Origin: Flavobacteriaceae bacterium
Lineage (GTDB): Bacteria > Bacteroidota > Bacteroidia > Flavobacteriales > Flavobacteriaceae
Assembly: GCA_002706045.1 (NCBI GenBank)
Contig: PAJL01000108.1
Coordinates: 1 to 62,740 of the forward strand
Direction of reading: 5' to 3'
DNA: 62,740 nt
Under the pieces are notes generated by a model. It made no database searches and was not told where the DNA came from. It was given only the letters and a program-made list of their open reading frames with translations. Below are positions 48,458 to 57,956 of this stretch, one piece after another; position 1 is the stretch's first letter, and every line of letters begins with the position of its first letter. The position numbers were made by a program, and so were the translations under genes.

Positions 48458-49639
48458 ATGAGTAATACATCTACGCTAAAACAAACTAGCTTGTCACCTA
48501 CAGAAGCAGCATTAGAGATTTACGATTTAGCAATTAAACATCGAGATGAAACCGAACAACTAAGAAGAATGGCACCAGCGGTTGTTGACCGTATGAAAGA
48601 TTTGCAATTGTTTAGACTTGGTTTACCAAAATATCTTGGAGGATGGGAAGAAAATCCTGTAGAAGTATTCAAGGTTTATGAGTTATTAGCAAGCGCTGAA
48701 GCATCTGTAGCATGGAGTGCATGGAATAATCATTTGGCTTGTACCTTCGGTAGATTCCTAGATCAGGAAAGTATGAATGAAATTTATAAAAATTCATCTG
48801 ATGTGTACGCTAACTCTGCACGACCAGAAGGTGTAGCGGAAATCGTAGAAGGTGGATATAAAGTTTCTGGACGTTGGACACTAGTATCTGGTTGTGAAAT
48901 ATCAGATTGGTTTGCTTTACGTTGCCTTGTTACTTCTGATGATTTACCAAAAACATTAGGACCTGGCGCCAAATTAAAATTATTCTTTCTTCCTAAATCT
49001 GAAATAAATATTATTGACACATGGAGTGTTGGTGGGTTGAGAGGAACGGGAAGCCATGATGTTGAGATAAAAGATGCTTTTGTTGAAGAAAAATACGCCA
49101 TTGATTTCGATAGCCCAGTTGAAATTGATAACCCTTACAGTAGATTACCTATAGGCTGTATGAATGCCGTAGGTAATGCGTCAATTGCCCTAGGGATTTT
49201 GAAGTCTGCTATTACAGATTTAAAGCGTTTGTGTGCTGAGCGTGTTACACCAGGTAAAAATCCTGATTTAAGAGATAGGCTACAAATTCAGAGTGCTTTA
49301 GCCAAGGCAATAACAACTTTAGATTCTAAAAGATGTCAATTGCACAGTACAGTAAATGTAATATGGGAAGAAGCTAAAGCTAATAACAGATATACAGATA
49401 TACAATTGGCAGATGTTTGGTCAGCCTCTGTACAGGCAGCAACAGAAGCAAGAGCTATGGTTACTGAAATATATGCTGTAGCAGGAACAGCGTCATTGTA
49501 TACAACATCACATATAGAACGTGCACACAGAGATATTCATGCTGTTCTACAACATGGTATTATACAGCCTCACTGGTTAACTCAAGCAGGTAGAGCATAT
49601 GTTGGTTTAGAGCCTACAGGAGCAATGTTTAGGGTGTAA
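48458..49639 (+). CDS. Acyl-CoA dehydrogenase-fold flavin monooxygenase (HpaB/DszC-like)
   Basis: The 393-aa protein has a helical N-terminal domain (PAVVDRMKDLQLFRLGLPKYLGG), a beta domain with YKVSGRWTLVSGCEISDWF and a C-terminal four-helix domain. The SGRWTLVSG phrase is typical of group D flavin-dependent monooxygenases such as HsaA, HpaB and DszC rather than true dehydrogenases. Substrate unknown. First chromosomal gene to the right of the prophage. Confidence 0.75.
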   Translation: MSNTSTLKQTSLSPTEAALEIYDLAIKHRDETEQLRRMAPAVVDRMKDLQLFRLGLPKYLGGWEENPVEVFKVYELLASAEASVAWSAWNNHLACTFGRFLDQESMNEIYKNSSDVYANSARPEGVAEIVEGGYKVSGRWTLVSGCEISDWFALRCLVTSDDLPKTLGPGAKLKLFFLPKSEINIIDTWSVGGLRGTGSHDVEIKDAFVEEKYAIDFDSPVEIDNPYSRLPIGCMNAVGNASIALGILKSAITDLKRLCAERVTPGKNPDLRDRLQIQSALAKAITTLDSKRCQLHSTVNVIWEEAKANNRYTDIQLADVWSASVQAATEARAMVTEIYAVAGTASLYTTSHIERAHRDIHAVLQHGIIQPHWLTQAGRAYVGLEPTGAMFRV

Positions 49640-49740
49640 CACTAATTTTAAAATTTAACATAAAACAACTTTAATTTATTAAAATATTAATGCTTTTCTA
49701 TAAGCATTAATTCTAATTTTAAATTAAAATAAAAAGTTTA

Positions 49741-50793
49741 ATGATAGACGTTATAAAAAATAAGAAAGAATGGGTTGAACTTTTAGAAGTCTTTGGAAAT
49801 ATTGATTTCTATCACACTTATGACTACCACCAACTTTCTAAAAATGAAGGGGAGTTTCCTGTTTTAATAAAATATACTGAAGGTGAAACGGTGTTAGGTT
49901 TGCCACTCTTAATAAGAACCATAGAAAACTCAGAATTTAAAGATGCTGTATCAGTTTATGGCTATTCGGGTATTTTAAGCTCTGGCACAGACGAAAAATT
50001 TAATAAGGACAACTTTTATAAAGAGTTAAACGCTTACTTTAAAGAGAATAATATCATTTCAGTTTTTTCTAGATTTCATCCTATATTAGAGTATCAAGAT
50101 GATATTTTAAATGGTTTAGGTCAAATCACAACACTAGGAAAAGTGGTTTGTATAGACTTAACTGATACCATTGAGAATCAAAGAGCAAAATTCAATAGAA
50201 GATTAAAAACATATCTAAACAAATCCAGAAAGCTATGTACAGTGATTAATGGAAGTGTTGAAGAGTATAAAGATATTTTCGTGAATTTATATGAAGAAAA
50301 TATGAGGCGTGTAGACGCTGACGATAGTTATTTCTTTTCCGACAAGTATTATCAAGAAATTCTTTCAAGTGATGACTTTGAGTCAGTATTAAAGCTTTGT
50401 ATTCATAATGAAACTCAATCTATAATAGGTGCTGCGATTTTTATAAAAACAGGAGATATTGTTCAGTATCATTTATCAGGATTAAGCGAAGATAACTATG
50501 AGGTAGATCCAATTAAACTCATTATTGATGAAGCCAGAATAGAAGCTACAAATGAAGGTTATAAAATTTTTAACCTTGGAGGTGGAAGAGGTAGTAACGA
50601 GGATTCCTTATTCAGGTTTAAAAGTGGTTTTTCAAAAGATTTCAAAGATTTCAAAGTTTGGAAATATATAGTAGACGAAGAAGCTTATAAGAGTTTATTG
50701 AAGAACCGTTTGGGAACAACAGAAGATATTGAATTGAGTTATTCTGGTTTTTTTCCAGCTTATAGAGCAAAGCTAGAAGTAACAGCATCATAA
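49741..50793 (+). CDS. FemAB-like GNAT-fold acyltransferase
   Basis: In the 350-aa protein, FYHTYDYHQLSKNEGEFPVL near the start, NRRLKTYLNKSRKL in the middle and ILNLGGGRG-like IFNLGGGRGSNEDSLFRFKSGF near the end are the pattern of lipid II/peptidoglycan-bridge-type (FemAB, Acetyltransf_6) proteins. In Bacteroidetes these often act in exopolysaccharide or cell-envelope synthesis. Acceptor unknown. Confidence 0.7.
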   Translation: MIDVIKNKKEWVELLEVFGNIDFYHTYDYHQLSKNEGEFPVLIKYTEGETVLGLPLLIRTIENSEFKDAVSVYGYSGILSSGTDEKFNKDNFYKELNAYFKENNIISVFSRFHPILEYQDDILNGLGQITTLGKVVCIDLTDTIENQRAKFNRRLKTYLNKSRKLCTVINGSVEEYKDIFVNLYEENMRRVDADDSYFFSDKYYQEILSSDDFESVLKLCIHNETQSIIGAAIFIKTGDIVQYHLSGLSEDNYEVDPIKLIIDEARIEATNEGYKIFNLGGGRGSNEDSLFRFKSGFSKDFKDFKVWKYIVDEEAYKSLLKNRLGTTEDIELSYSGFFPAYRAKLEVTAS

Positions 50794-50818
50794 GATTTAT
50801 TTAATTTATAGGAAGAAG

Positions 50819-50849
50819 GCCATAAATTTTGATAAAGTTTATGGCTTTT
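50819..50849 (+). terminator. Rho-independent terminator after the GNAT gene
   Basis: GCCATAAA (50819-50826) pairs with TTTATGGC (50838-50845) and is followed by four T. Confidence 0.75.
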
Positions 50850-50944
50850 GTTTTGGGTTAATTGTGTTAAGACATTGAATTCTATATTCAAAAATCAATA
50901 TCTTTGAAGTAAATAAAACTAGAAAGTAAATAACTTCATTTCTT

Positions 50945-51778
50945 ATGGATTCTCTTTTCCAAATTTTCAAAGTTGATGTTGAAGAAGCAAATCGAATAGC
51001 TTCTGAAGCTAATGAACCGCATAGACATGACTTTGAAGAATTAATGATAGGAAACAAAGGAGTTTTAGAACACTTTATTGATTTCGATTCGGTTGAAACC
51101 AGAGCGCCTTTTGTGAGTTTTGTAACCAAAGGTAAAGTACACCGCGTGCAACCAAAGCCATTAAATGGAGAGTGTGATATTTGGGTAATCCGTTTCAAAA
51201 GTGAATTTATTCCTGAGACTACATTTCAATTGTATTCCTATTATCATAATCAGGCAGATTTACAGTTAGATTGCGGAACTTGCTTTAATAGACTGATTTT
51301 ATTGTGTCAGATGATTTTTGATGAAAACCAAAAAGCTGTTCCTAATTATGCTATTATACAGCAAACTTTAAACCTTATTTTTACGATTGTTGAGGGTGAA
51401 AGACAGCGAATCAATCCATATGATGAGGATTTGCAGAAAACGCAACACATATCTTTCAAAAATTTCCTATCAATCCTTGAAGAAAATTACAAGCGTTCCG
51501 TTGGTGTGGAATATTATGCTGAGAAGCTTTTTATGTCTTCAAGGAATCTGAATTTAATTTGTCAGAATATTTTATCGCAAAGCGTTTCTGAAATTATTGA
51601 AACAAGAAAGCTTATTGAAGCCAAAAATTTGTTAGTCAGTACTAATAAATCCATCTCTGAAATCGCATACGAATTAGGTTATAATGAGAATTCTTATTTC
51701 TCTAATGTATTCAAAAAGAAGGCCGGACAAAGTCCTACAGAGTTTAGAGAAGAGATGAAAAACTTGCTAATTTCTTAA
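50945..51778 (+). CDS. AraC-family transcription regulator
   Basis: The 277-aa protein has an N-terminal cupin-like sensor (NEPHRHDFEELMIGNKG) and a C-terminal double HTH: LFMSSRNLNLICQNILSQSV then KSISEIAYELGYNENSYFSN and GQSPTEFR. It precedes the YceI/dioxygenase/YceI genes on the same strand and may control them. Confidence 0.87.
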   Translation: MDSLFQIFKVDVEEANRIASEANEPHRHDFEELMIGNKGVLEHFIDFDSVETRAPFVSFVTKGKVHRVQPKPLNGECDIWVIRFKSEFIPETTFQLYSYYHNQADLQLDCGTCFNRLILLCQMIFDENQKAVPNYAIIQQTLNLIFTIVEGERQRINPYDEDLQKTQHISFKNFLSILEENYKRSVGVEYYAEKLFMSSRNLNLICQNILSQSVSEIIETRKLIEAKNLLVSTNKSISEIAYELGYNENSYFSNVFKKKAGQSPTEFREEMKNLLIS

Positions 51779-51858
51779 TTTTACAACTCATTTACCGAAT
51801 AGTGTAAAGAACTTACTGTATTCTCATTGCATCTTTGTACCAACAAAAAACATAAACA

Positions 51859-52389
51859 ATGAGTACTACAGCAAAATGGACAATTGATCCAACACATAGT
51901 GAAATCAATTTCAAAGTAAAACACTTAATGATCTCTAATGTTAAAGGTGAGTTTACTGAGTTTGAAGCAGAAATTAGCGGTGAAGATTTTACAGCATCTA
52001 AAATTTCAGCAAAAGTAAAGTCAGATTCTATTTTTACAAACAACTCGGATAGAGATGCACACCTTAAAAGCGAAGATTTCTTTGACGCTTCAAAACATGA
52101 ATTTATAACTTTTGAAGGTACAAAGCTTACAAAAGTTGATGATGATGAATATTCATTAGAAGGTGATCTTACCATAAAAGATACAACTAAAAACATCGCA
52201 TTGTTATTAGAGTACGGAGGACAAATGAAAGATCCTTACGGAAACGAAAAAATCGGATTTTCTGTAAATGGTAAAATTAACAGAAAAGATTGGGGACTTA
52301 ACTGGAACGCTGCTTTAGAAGCAGGTGGAGTTATGGTTAGTGATGAAGTTAAAATCATCGGAGAATTACAGTTTGTTAAACAAGCATAA
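51859..52389 (+). CDS. YceI-family lipocalin-like protein (cytoplasmic form)
   Basis: In the 176-aa protein, KWTIDPTHSEINFKVKHLMISNVKGEF is the classical YceI start; the D-x-x-H-S motif and NHLKSEDFF-like DAHLKSEDFFDASKHEFI follow. It binds isoprenoid-type lipids in relatives. No signal peptide, unlike the paralogue at 53327. Confidence 0.87.
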   Translation: MSTTAKWTIDPTHSEINFKVKHLMISNVKGEFTEFEAEISGEDFTASKISAKVKSDSIFTNNSDRDAHLKSEDFFDASKHEFITFEGTKLTKVDDDEYSLEGDLTIKDTTKNIALLLEYGGQMKDPYGNEKIGFSVNGKINRKDWGLNWNAALEAGGVMVSDEVKIIGELQFVKQA

Positions 52390-52408
52390 TTAATTTTATT
52401 TCTCTAAG

Positions 52409-53299
52409 ATGAAGCGAAGTAAATTTATTAAATCAATGGCATTGCTGCCAATAATAGGAGCATCTATGAACTTACAAGACTTAAACAAAATAACATCTAA
52501 AATGAGTAATACCAGCAAAATGCCAGTATTATTCCTAGGTCACGGTAGTCCAATGAACGCTATTGAGGAGAATGAATTTGTTTCAGGCTTTAGAAAGTTA
52601 GGTCAGGAAATTCAAAAGCCAAATGCTATTCTTTGTATTTCAGCGCATTGGGAAACCAAAGGAACCTTCGTTACAGCGATGAAACAACCAAAAACTATAC
52701 ACGATTTTGGCGGTTTTCCACAAGCGTTGTTTGATGTGCAATATCCAGCACCTGGTAGTCCTGAATTGGCTCAAACCACTAAGGACTTAATTAAAACAAC
52801 AGAAGTTGGTCTCGATGAAAATTGGGGATTAGATCATGGCTCTTGGAGTGTTATAAAGCACATGTATCCAGATGCAAATATTCCTGTGATTGAGCTGAGT
52901 ATTGATTATACACAACCGGCACAATACCATTACGATTTAGCAAAACAACTTTCAGAACTTAGACATAAAGGCGTTCTAATTATTGGAAGTGGAAATATGG
53001 TACATAACCTTAGAATGGTAAACTGGAGAAAACTTAACGAAGAATATGCTTACGATTGGGCTATTGAAGCTAACGAAAGCATGAAAAACTTCATCTTAGA
53101 CGATAATCATAAAGATCTTATAAACTTTAGATCACAAGGTAAAGCCTTTGACCTGGCAATACCAACACCAGAGCATTACATGCCATTAATTTATACCATG
53201 GCATTTAAAGACAAAAATGATGATGTATCATTATTTAATGATAAACCACTAGGAGGATCGTTGACTATGACATCAGTTAAAATAACACCAAACACTTAA
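52409..53299 (+). CDS. Extradiol dioxygenase, 4,5-DOPA dioxygenase (YgiD) family
   Basis: In the 296-aa protein, FLGHGSPMNAI holds the first metal histidine, followed by ISAHWETKG and YPAPGSPELA. The class III extradiol ring-cleavage fold uses these histidines. The N-terminus (MKRSKFIKSMALLPIIGAS) is hydrophobic and may be an export signal. Between two YceI genes, 19 and 27 bases away, so probably one operon. Confidence 0.85.
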   Translation: MKRSKFIKSMALLPIIGASMNLQDLNKITSKMSNTSKMPVLFLGHGSPMNAIEENEFVSGFRKLGQEIQKPNAILCISAHWETKGTFVTAMKQPKTIHDFGGFPQALFDVQYPAPGSPELAQTTKDLIKTTEVGLDENWGLDHGSWSVIKHMYPDANIPVIELSIDYTQPAQYHYDLAKQLSELRHKGVLIIGSGNMVHNLRMVNWRKLNEEYAYDWAIEANESMKNFILDDNHKDLINFRSQGKAFDLAIPTPEHYMPLIYTMAFKDKNDDVSLFNDKPLGGSLTMTSVKITPNT

Positions 53300-53326
53300 A
53301 ATTTTAAACACTAAAAATTAAAAATC

Positions 53327-53896
53327 ATGAAAAATTATTTATTAATAACATTTACACTTTTTGCTACGGCTTTTACAGCCTTAAACACTACATGGACTAA
53401 TGATGATGCGCATTCTACATTAGGATTTACAGTAACGCATTTAGGTATCAACGATGTTACAGGAACATTCAATGATATTGATATTACTTTAGAAGCGTCA
53501 AAAGACGATTTTAGTGATGCTGAATTTTCATTGGAAGCTAAAACAGCTTCAATTGATACAGAAGTTGAAGCTAGAAACAATCACTTAAAAAGTGCAGATT
53601 TCTTTGATGTTGAAAAATTTCCAACATTAACTTTTAAGAGTAACAAAATGAAAAAAGTAAAGAAAGATCATTATACACTTGAAGGTGACTTAACAATGCA
53701 TGGTGTAACAAAGTCAGTAACATTAGACCTAACGTTTAGAGGAACAACAGTTAACCCAATGAATAAGAAAACAACTGCTGGTTTTCAAGTTACAGGAACT
53801 TTAAAAAGATCAGACTTTAACATTGGCGAAAAATTCCCTGAAGCTATGATTAGCGATGAGGTTAGAATTAAAGCTGATGCTGAATTCATCCAATAA
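53327..53896 (+). CDS. YceI-family protein, exported
   Basis: The 189-aa protein has a signal peptide (1-19, FATAFTALN) and the YceI core TWTNDDAHSTLGFTVTHLG, with NNHLKSADFFDVEKFPTLTF following. Periplasmic lipid-binding protein paralogous to 51859-52389. Confidence 0.87.
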   Translation: MKNYLLITFTLFATAFTALNTTWTNDDAHSTLGFTVTHLGINDVTGTFNDIDITLEASKDDFSDAEFSLEAKTASIDTEVEARNNHLKSADFFDVEKFPTLTFKSNKMKKVKKDHYTLEGDLTMHGVTKSVTLDLTFRGTTVNPMNKKTTAGFQVTGTLKRSDFNIGEKFPEAMISDEVRIKADAEFIQ

Positions 53897-53932
53897 ATAT
53901 TACCTAAAATAGATTGATTGATAGCTAAAAAG

Positions 53933-53964
53933 TGGGCTCATTATTTATATGAGCCTGCTTTTTT
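53933..53964. terminator. Terminator between convergent genes
   Basis: GGCTCAT (53935-53941) pairs with ATGAGCC (53949-53955) and is followed by T-rich sequence on the plus strand. It serves the YceI operon, and possibly the convergent gene at 53966. Confidence 0.7.
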
Positions 53965-53965
53965 C

Positions 53966-54817
53966 TTATTTTAACTCAGCTTCAATAAATACGGGAAAAT
54001 GATCTGAAGGAAATTTGAAATTTACAGAACTAGAGAAAATAGCATATTTCTCAACATTCACCTTAGGGTTTTTTGAAACCAAAATATGATCAATCCTTCT
54101 TTTTACAGGCTCATCATATTTAAAACCAGTGAAAGTTCCTTCTGGTCCAAAAATAATATCAGCTATTTCCTTTGAATCATAAAAATCTACTTTTGTTTGT
54201 GCTATAGCATCACTGTTTGGTTCTACATTGAAGTCACCAGTAATAAACACAGGAAGGTTTTCCGTGTTTACTGATTTAACTTTATCTAAAATCAATTTTA
54301 AACCTTTCTTTTGGGCTACTTTTCCAACATGATCTAAATGTGTATTGAAAACCCAAAATTTTTCCTTTGTAGATTTAAGAGTAAACAACCCATACGTGCA
54401 TACTCTTCTACAAGCACCATCCCAGCCTTGAGATAACTCATCTGGTGTCTCAGATAGCCAAAATGTATTATCTTTTTCTACTGATACAGTCTTCTTATTG
54501 TAAAAAATAGCTGAGTATTCACCTTTATCTACGCCATCTCTGGCTTTACCTATAAAATTATAATCAGTTAATAAAGTATCTAAATCTTTCATTTGACCAG
54601 GCAAAGCCTCTTGAACTCCAAGCACATCAGGAGCAAAAAATAATACTTGAGAAGTCAAAAATTCTTTTCGGTTTGGCCACGCGTTCTCTCCGTCAGAAGC
54701 TATATTAAGTCTAATGTTATAGGACATTATTTTAGCATTGTCTTCAGGAACTTTTTTCTCTGCACAGCTTGTGAAAACAATGATAAATAATAAGAGTGTT
54801 GCTTTTATAAAGTTCAT
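53966..54817 (-). CDS. Endonuclease/exonuclease/phosphatase-family lipoprotein
   Basis: The 283-aa protein has a lipoprotein signal (LLFIIVFTSCAEK) and an EEP fold: MSYNIRLN, APDVLGVQEALPGQ, FNTHLDHVG, ITGDFNVEPNS, RRIDHILVS and SDHFPV carry the metal and catalytic residues. It is probably surface-anchored or periplasmic; the substrate may be a sugar phosphate, phospholipid or nucleic acid. Confidence 0.85.
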   Translation of the reverse strand: MNFIKATLLLFIIVFTSCAEKKVPEDNAKIMSYNIRLNIASDGENAWPNRKEFLTSQVLFFAPDVLGVQEALPGQMKDLDTLLTDYNFIGKARDGVDKGEYSAIFYNKKTVSVEKDNTFWLSETPDELSQGWDGACRRVCTYGLFTLKSTKEKFWVFNTHLDHVGKVAQKKGLKLILDKVKSVNTENLPVFITGDFNVEPNSDAIAQTKVDFYDSKEIADIIFGPEGTFTGFKYDEPVKRRIDHILVSKNPKVNVEKYAIFSSSVNFKFPSDHFPVFIEAELK

Positions 54818-54929
54818 ATTTTATGTAATTGGTCTTCACAAAAATAATAAAGCTGTTATTAAGATTTCTTTAGTAGGTAATATTATTTCCATCATAGATT
54901 AAATACTTATTTTTGTCAAAAAAGAGACC

Positions 54930-55559
54930 ATGTCTATTATAGAAAAATTACAGTGGCGCTACGCTACAAAGAAATTTGATAGTAATAAAGAATTATCAAA
55001 TGATAAACTCCAAACTCTTAAAGAAGCTTTTAATTTAACAGCCTTATCTTATGGATTACAAACTCTAAAGTTAGTTGTAGTTAAGGATAAGACTAAACGA
55101 GAGGCGTTATTGCCATGTGCTTTTGGACAACGTCAGGTAATAGATTCCTCTCATCTATTGGTATTGTGTATTCAATCAGAAATAGATGATAAAGATGTTG
55201 ACAATCATTTTGATAATGTTAAAAATATCCGTGAAACTCCAGATCATATTCTAGACCCATTTAAAGCTCAAATGAAATCTACAATTTCTTCTATGCCATT
55301 AGATAGAAAAGTAGATTGGGCAACAAGACAAGCTTATATAGCATTAGGAAATCTAATGACTGTTTGTGCTGTAGAAGGTATTGATAGCTGTCCTATGGAA
55401 GGATTTAAGCCAGCAGAAATAGACAAAGCTTTAGCTTTAGATGAATTAGGTTTGAATTCTGTTTTATTGCTTCCAGTAGGTTATAGGGCAGAGGATGATA
55501 TGTTTTCAACGTTTAAGAAAGTTAGAAAAACAGTTTCAGAAACAGTAGTTGAGTTATAA
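54930..55559 (+). CDS. Nitroreductase-family NAD(P)H oxidoreductase
   Basis: The 209-aa FMN enzyme of NfsB type: LQWRYATKKFDSNKELS at the start with the FMN-binding R/K, VDWATRQAYIALGNLMTVCAVEGIDSCPMEGF in the middle, and YRAEDD near the end. It reduces nitro groups or quinones. Confidence 0.85.
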   Translation: MSIIEKLQWRYATKKFDSNKELSNDKLQTLKEAFNLTALSYGLQTLKLVVVKDKTKREALLPCAFGQRQVIDSSHLLVLCIQSEIDDKDVDNHFDNVKNIRETPDHILDPFKAQMKSTISSMPLDRKVDWATRQAYIALGNLMTVCAVEGIDSCPMEGFKPAEIDKALALDELGLNSVLLLPVGYRAEDDMFSTFKKVRKTVSETVVEL

Positions 55560-55586
55560 TTAAAACGCTAAGAAAAGTAAATATTT

Positions 55587-56783
55587 ATGCCAGGATTTGA
55601 ACTATTTGGTGATGCAGAACGAAAAGAAGTAAATGATGTTTTAGATAACGGAGTGCTTATGCGCTATGGTTTTGATGGGATGCGAAAAGGCCATTGGAAA
55701 GCAAAAGAACTTGAAGCAGAACTCGGAACTGCATTTAAAACCCAATACGTGCAATTGGTATCTAGTGGAACTGCAGCTGTATCTGTGGCATTGGCTTCTG
55801 CAGGTGTAGGTGCAGGAGATGAGGTTATTATGCCAACATTTACTTTTGTTGCTAGTTTTGAAGCTATTATGATGTTAGGGGCAATTCCTGTTTTGGTTGA
55901 TATTGATGACACTCTAACTTTAGATCCTAAAGCTGTAGAAGCAGCTATTACGGATAAAACTAAAGCTGTAATGGTGGTTCATATGTGTGGTAGTATGGCA
56001 GATTTAAATGCACTTCAAGATATTTGTAATGCTAAAGATTTAATTTTGGTTGAAGATGCTTGCCAAGCCATTGGTGCCACTTATGAAGGAAAGCCACTAG
56101 GAAGTGTAGGTGATTTGGGTTGTTTTTCATTCGACTTTGTAAAAACTATTACTTGTGGAGAAGGAGGTGCTGTTATCACCAATAAGGAAGATTATTATAT
56201 TAATGCAGATCATTACAGTGATCATGGTCATGATCATATTGGCAATGATAGAGGTGCGGAAACCCATCCGTTTTTAGGATATAACTTTAGAATTTCAGAA
56301 CTCCATGCAGCTGTAGGTTTGGCTCAGGTTAAGCGTTTACCAGAGTTTCTAGAAATTCAACGTAAATACCTCAAAATTTTTCAAAAGACATTATCTCAAA
56401 TTCCTGAAATCACATTGAGAACTGTACCAGAAGGTGGAGTAGAGAGTGGAGCTTTCTTCAATTTCTTCCTTCCAAATATAGAGATTACACGAAAAGTAAT
56501 TCAGGCTTTTAAGGAAAATGGTATAGATGCTTGTTGGAACTATTATGACAACAATTGGCATTACATTCGTAAATGGGACCATTTAAAGGATTTAAAATCA
56601 TTATTCCCAATTTCCGAAGAAGTTAAGGAAGGCTTAAGTTATCTTCAAACAAAGTCTTTCGAACAATCAGATCATTTTATAGGTAGAAATATTTCTTGCC
56701 TGATTAAATTATCTTGGACAGAACAAGAAGTGAAGGACAGAGCATATAAGATGGCTGAAATTATTAAGAGTGTACTTTCTTAA
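55587..56783 (+). CDS. DegT/DnrJ/EryC1-family PLP aminotransferase
   Basis: The 398-aa enzyme carries the PLP lysine K186 in SFDFVKTITCGEGGA, D157 in EDACQ and TFTFVAS near 84-90. Members transaminate keto-sugars for surface polysaccharides. Here it stands alone, so the pathway is unknown. Ends four bases inside the convergent ribBA gene. Confidence 0.87.
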   Translation: MPGFELFGDAERKEVNDVLDNGVLMRYGFDGMRKGHWKAKELEAELGTAFKTQYVQLVSSGTAAVSVALASAGVGAGDEVIMPTFTFVASFEAIMMLGAIPVLVDIDDTLTLDPKAVEAAITDKTKAVMVVHMCGSMADLNALQDICNAKDLILVEDACQAIGATYEGKPLGSVGDLGCFSFDFVKTITCGEGGAVITNKEDYYINADHYSDHGHDHIGNDRGAETHPFLGYNFRISELHAAVGLAQVKRLPEFLEIQRKYLKIFQKTLSQIPEITLRTVPEGGVESGAFFNFFLPNIEITRKVIQAFKENGIDACWNYYDNNWHYIRKWDHLKDLKSLFPISEEVKEGLSYLQTKSFEQSDHFIGRNISCLIKLSWTEQEVKDRAYKMAEIIKSVLS

Positions 56784-57928
56784 TAATTTACGTAATCAAC
56801 GATTTCTAAACCATAGCCAATCATCCCAACACGTTTGGTTTGAAGACTATTTGAAATTAATTTCAACTTGCTGATTTTTAAATCGTGTAGTATTTGCGCT
56901 CCAATACCAAAATCTTTGGAATCCATGGCAATACTTGGAGCCTTTATTAATTTACCTTCAACTTGCTCTTCTTTCATAATTGCTAATCTATTTAGCAAAT
57001 TCATAGACTGAGCTTGTTGATTAATAAATATGATAGCGCCTTTGCCTTCCGTATTAATGACGTTAAACATATCGTCTAACTTTTGATCGGCATTGTTTGT
57101 GAGCGTACCAAGAATATCATTATTTACCAAAGTAGCATTAACACGAGTTAGGATTGGTTCATCAGATTTCCAATTACCTTTTGTTAAAGCAATATGAACT
57201 TGATTATTGGTAGTTTGTTGGTATGCTCTTAATCTAAACTTACCGAAGCGCGTTTCTATATCAAAATCTTCTTTTTTTTCAATCAAAGAATCATATTCCA
57301 TACGATAAGCAACCAAATCTTCAATGGAAACAATCTTTAAATCGAACTTTTTAGCGACCTCCAATAATTGAGGTAAACGTGCCATAGAACCATCTTCATT
57401 CATAATTTCAACAATAACACCAGCAGGTTCAAAACCAGCTAGACGCGCAAAATCAATAGCAGCTTCTGTATGTCCTGTACGTCTCAAGACTCCGCCATCT
57501 TTAGCAATTAAAGGGAAAATATGACCTGGTCTTGCGAGTTCAAAAGACTTTGTTTCTTTATTTACTAATGCTTTTACCGTCTTAGCTCTATCGCCAGCAG
57601 AAATTCCTGTACTAACACCATTTCCTCTTAAATCTACAGAAACCGTAAAAGCCGTTTCCATAGGATCCGTGTTGTTAGTAACCATAACCTTTAAATCTAG
57701 TTCTTTACAACGCTTTTCGGTTAAAGGTGTGCAAATTAATCCACGACCATGAGTAGCCATAAAGTTAATCATCTCAGGAGATACTTTTTCAGCAGCAGCT
57801 AAAAAGTCACCTTCATTCTCTCGGTTTTCGTCATCAACAACAATGATGACCTTACCTTGGCGAATGTCTTCAATAGCTTCTTCAATAGTATTTAAACGTG
57901 TTTCGGTATTCACAGCACTAGATATCAT
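56780..57928 (-). CDS. ribB: 3,4-dihydroxy-2-butanone-4-phosphate synthase with degenerate GTP cyclohydrolase II domain
   Basis: In the 382-aa protein the N-terminal RibB domain is complete: [21 protein letters not shown] and GHTEAAID carry the active-site residues. The C-terminal RibA-like domain (about 215-382) keeps the fold ([17 protein letters not shown]) but lacks the zinc cysteines: the normal SEC...RCDCG region reads [19 protein letters not shown]. It should therefore not act as a cyclohydrolase. Riboflavin biosynthesis. Confidence 0.87.
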   Translation of the reverse strand: MISSAVNTETRLNTIEEAIEDIRQGKVIIVVDDENRENEGDFLAAAEKVSPEMINFMATHGRGLICTPLTEKRCKELDLKVMVTNNTDPMETAFTVSVDLRGNGVSTGISAGDRAKTVKALVNKETKSFELARPGHIFPLIAKDGGVLRRTGHTEAAIDFARLAGFEPAGVIVEIMNEDGSMARLPQLLEVAKKFDLKIVSIEDLVAYRMEYDSLIEKKEDFDIETRFGKFRLRAYQQTTNNQVHIALTKGNWKSDEPILTRVNATLVNNDILGTLTNNADQKLDDMFNVINTEGKGAIIFINQQAQSMNLLNRLAIMKEEQVEGKLIKAPSIAMDSKDFGIGAQILHDLKISKLKLISNSLQTKRVGMIGYGLEIVDYVNY

Positions 57929-57956
57929 AATGAAAATTTATTAAGCAAAGATACGC

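Noticed and set aside
48784-49101. 105-residue open frame on the minus strand
   Set aside because: Lies fully inside the flavin monooxygenase gene and shows no protein pattern.
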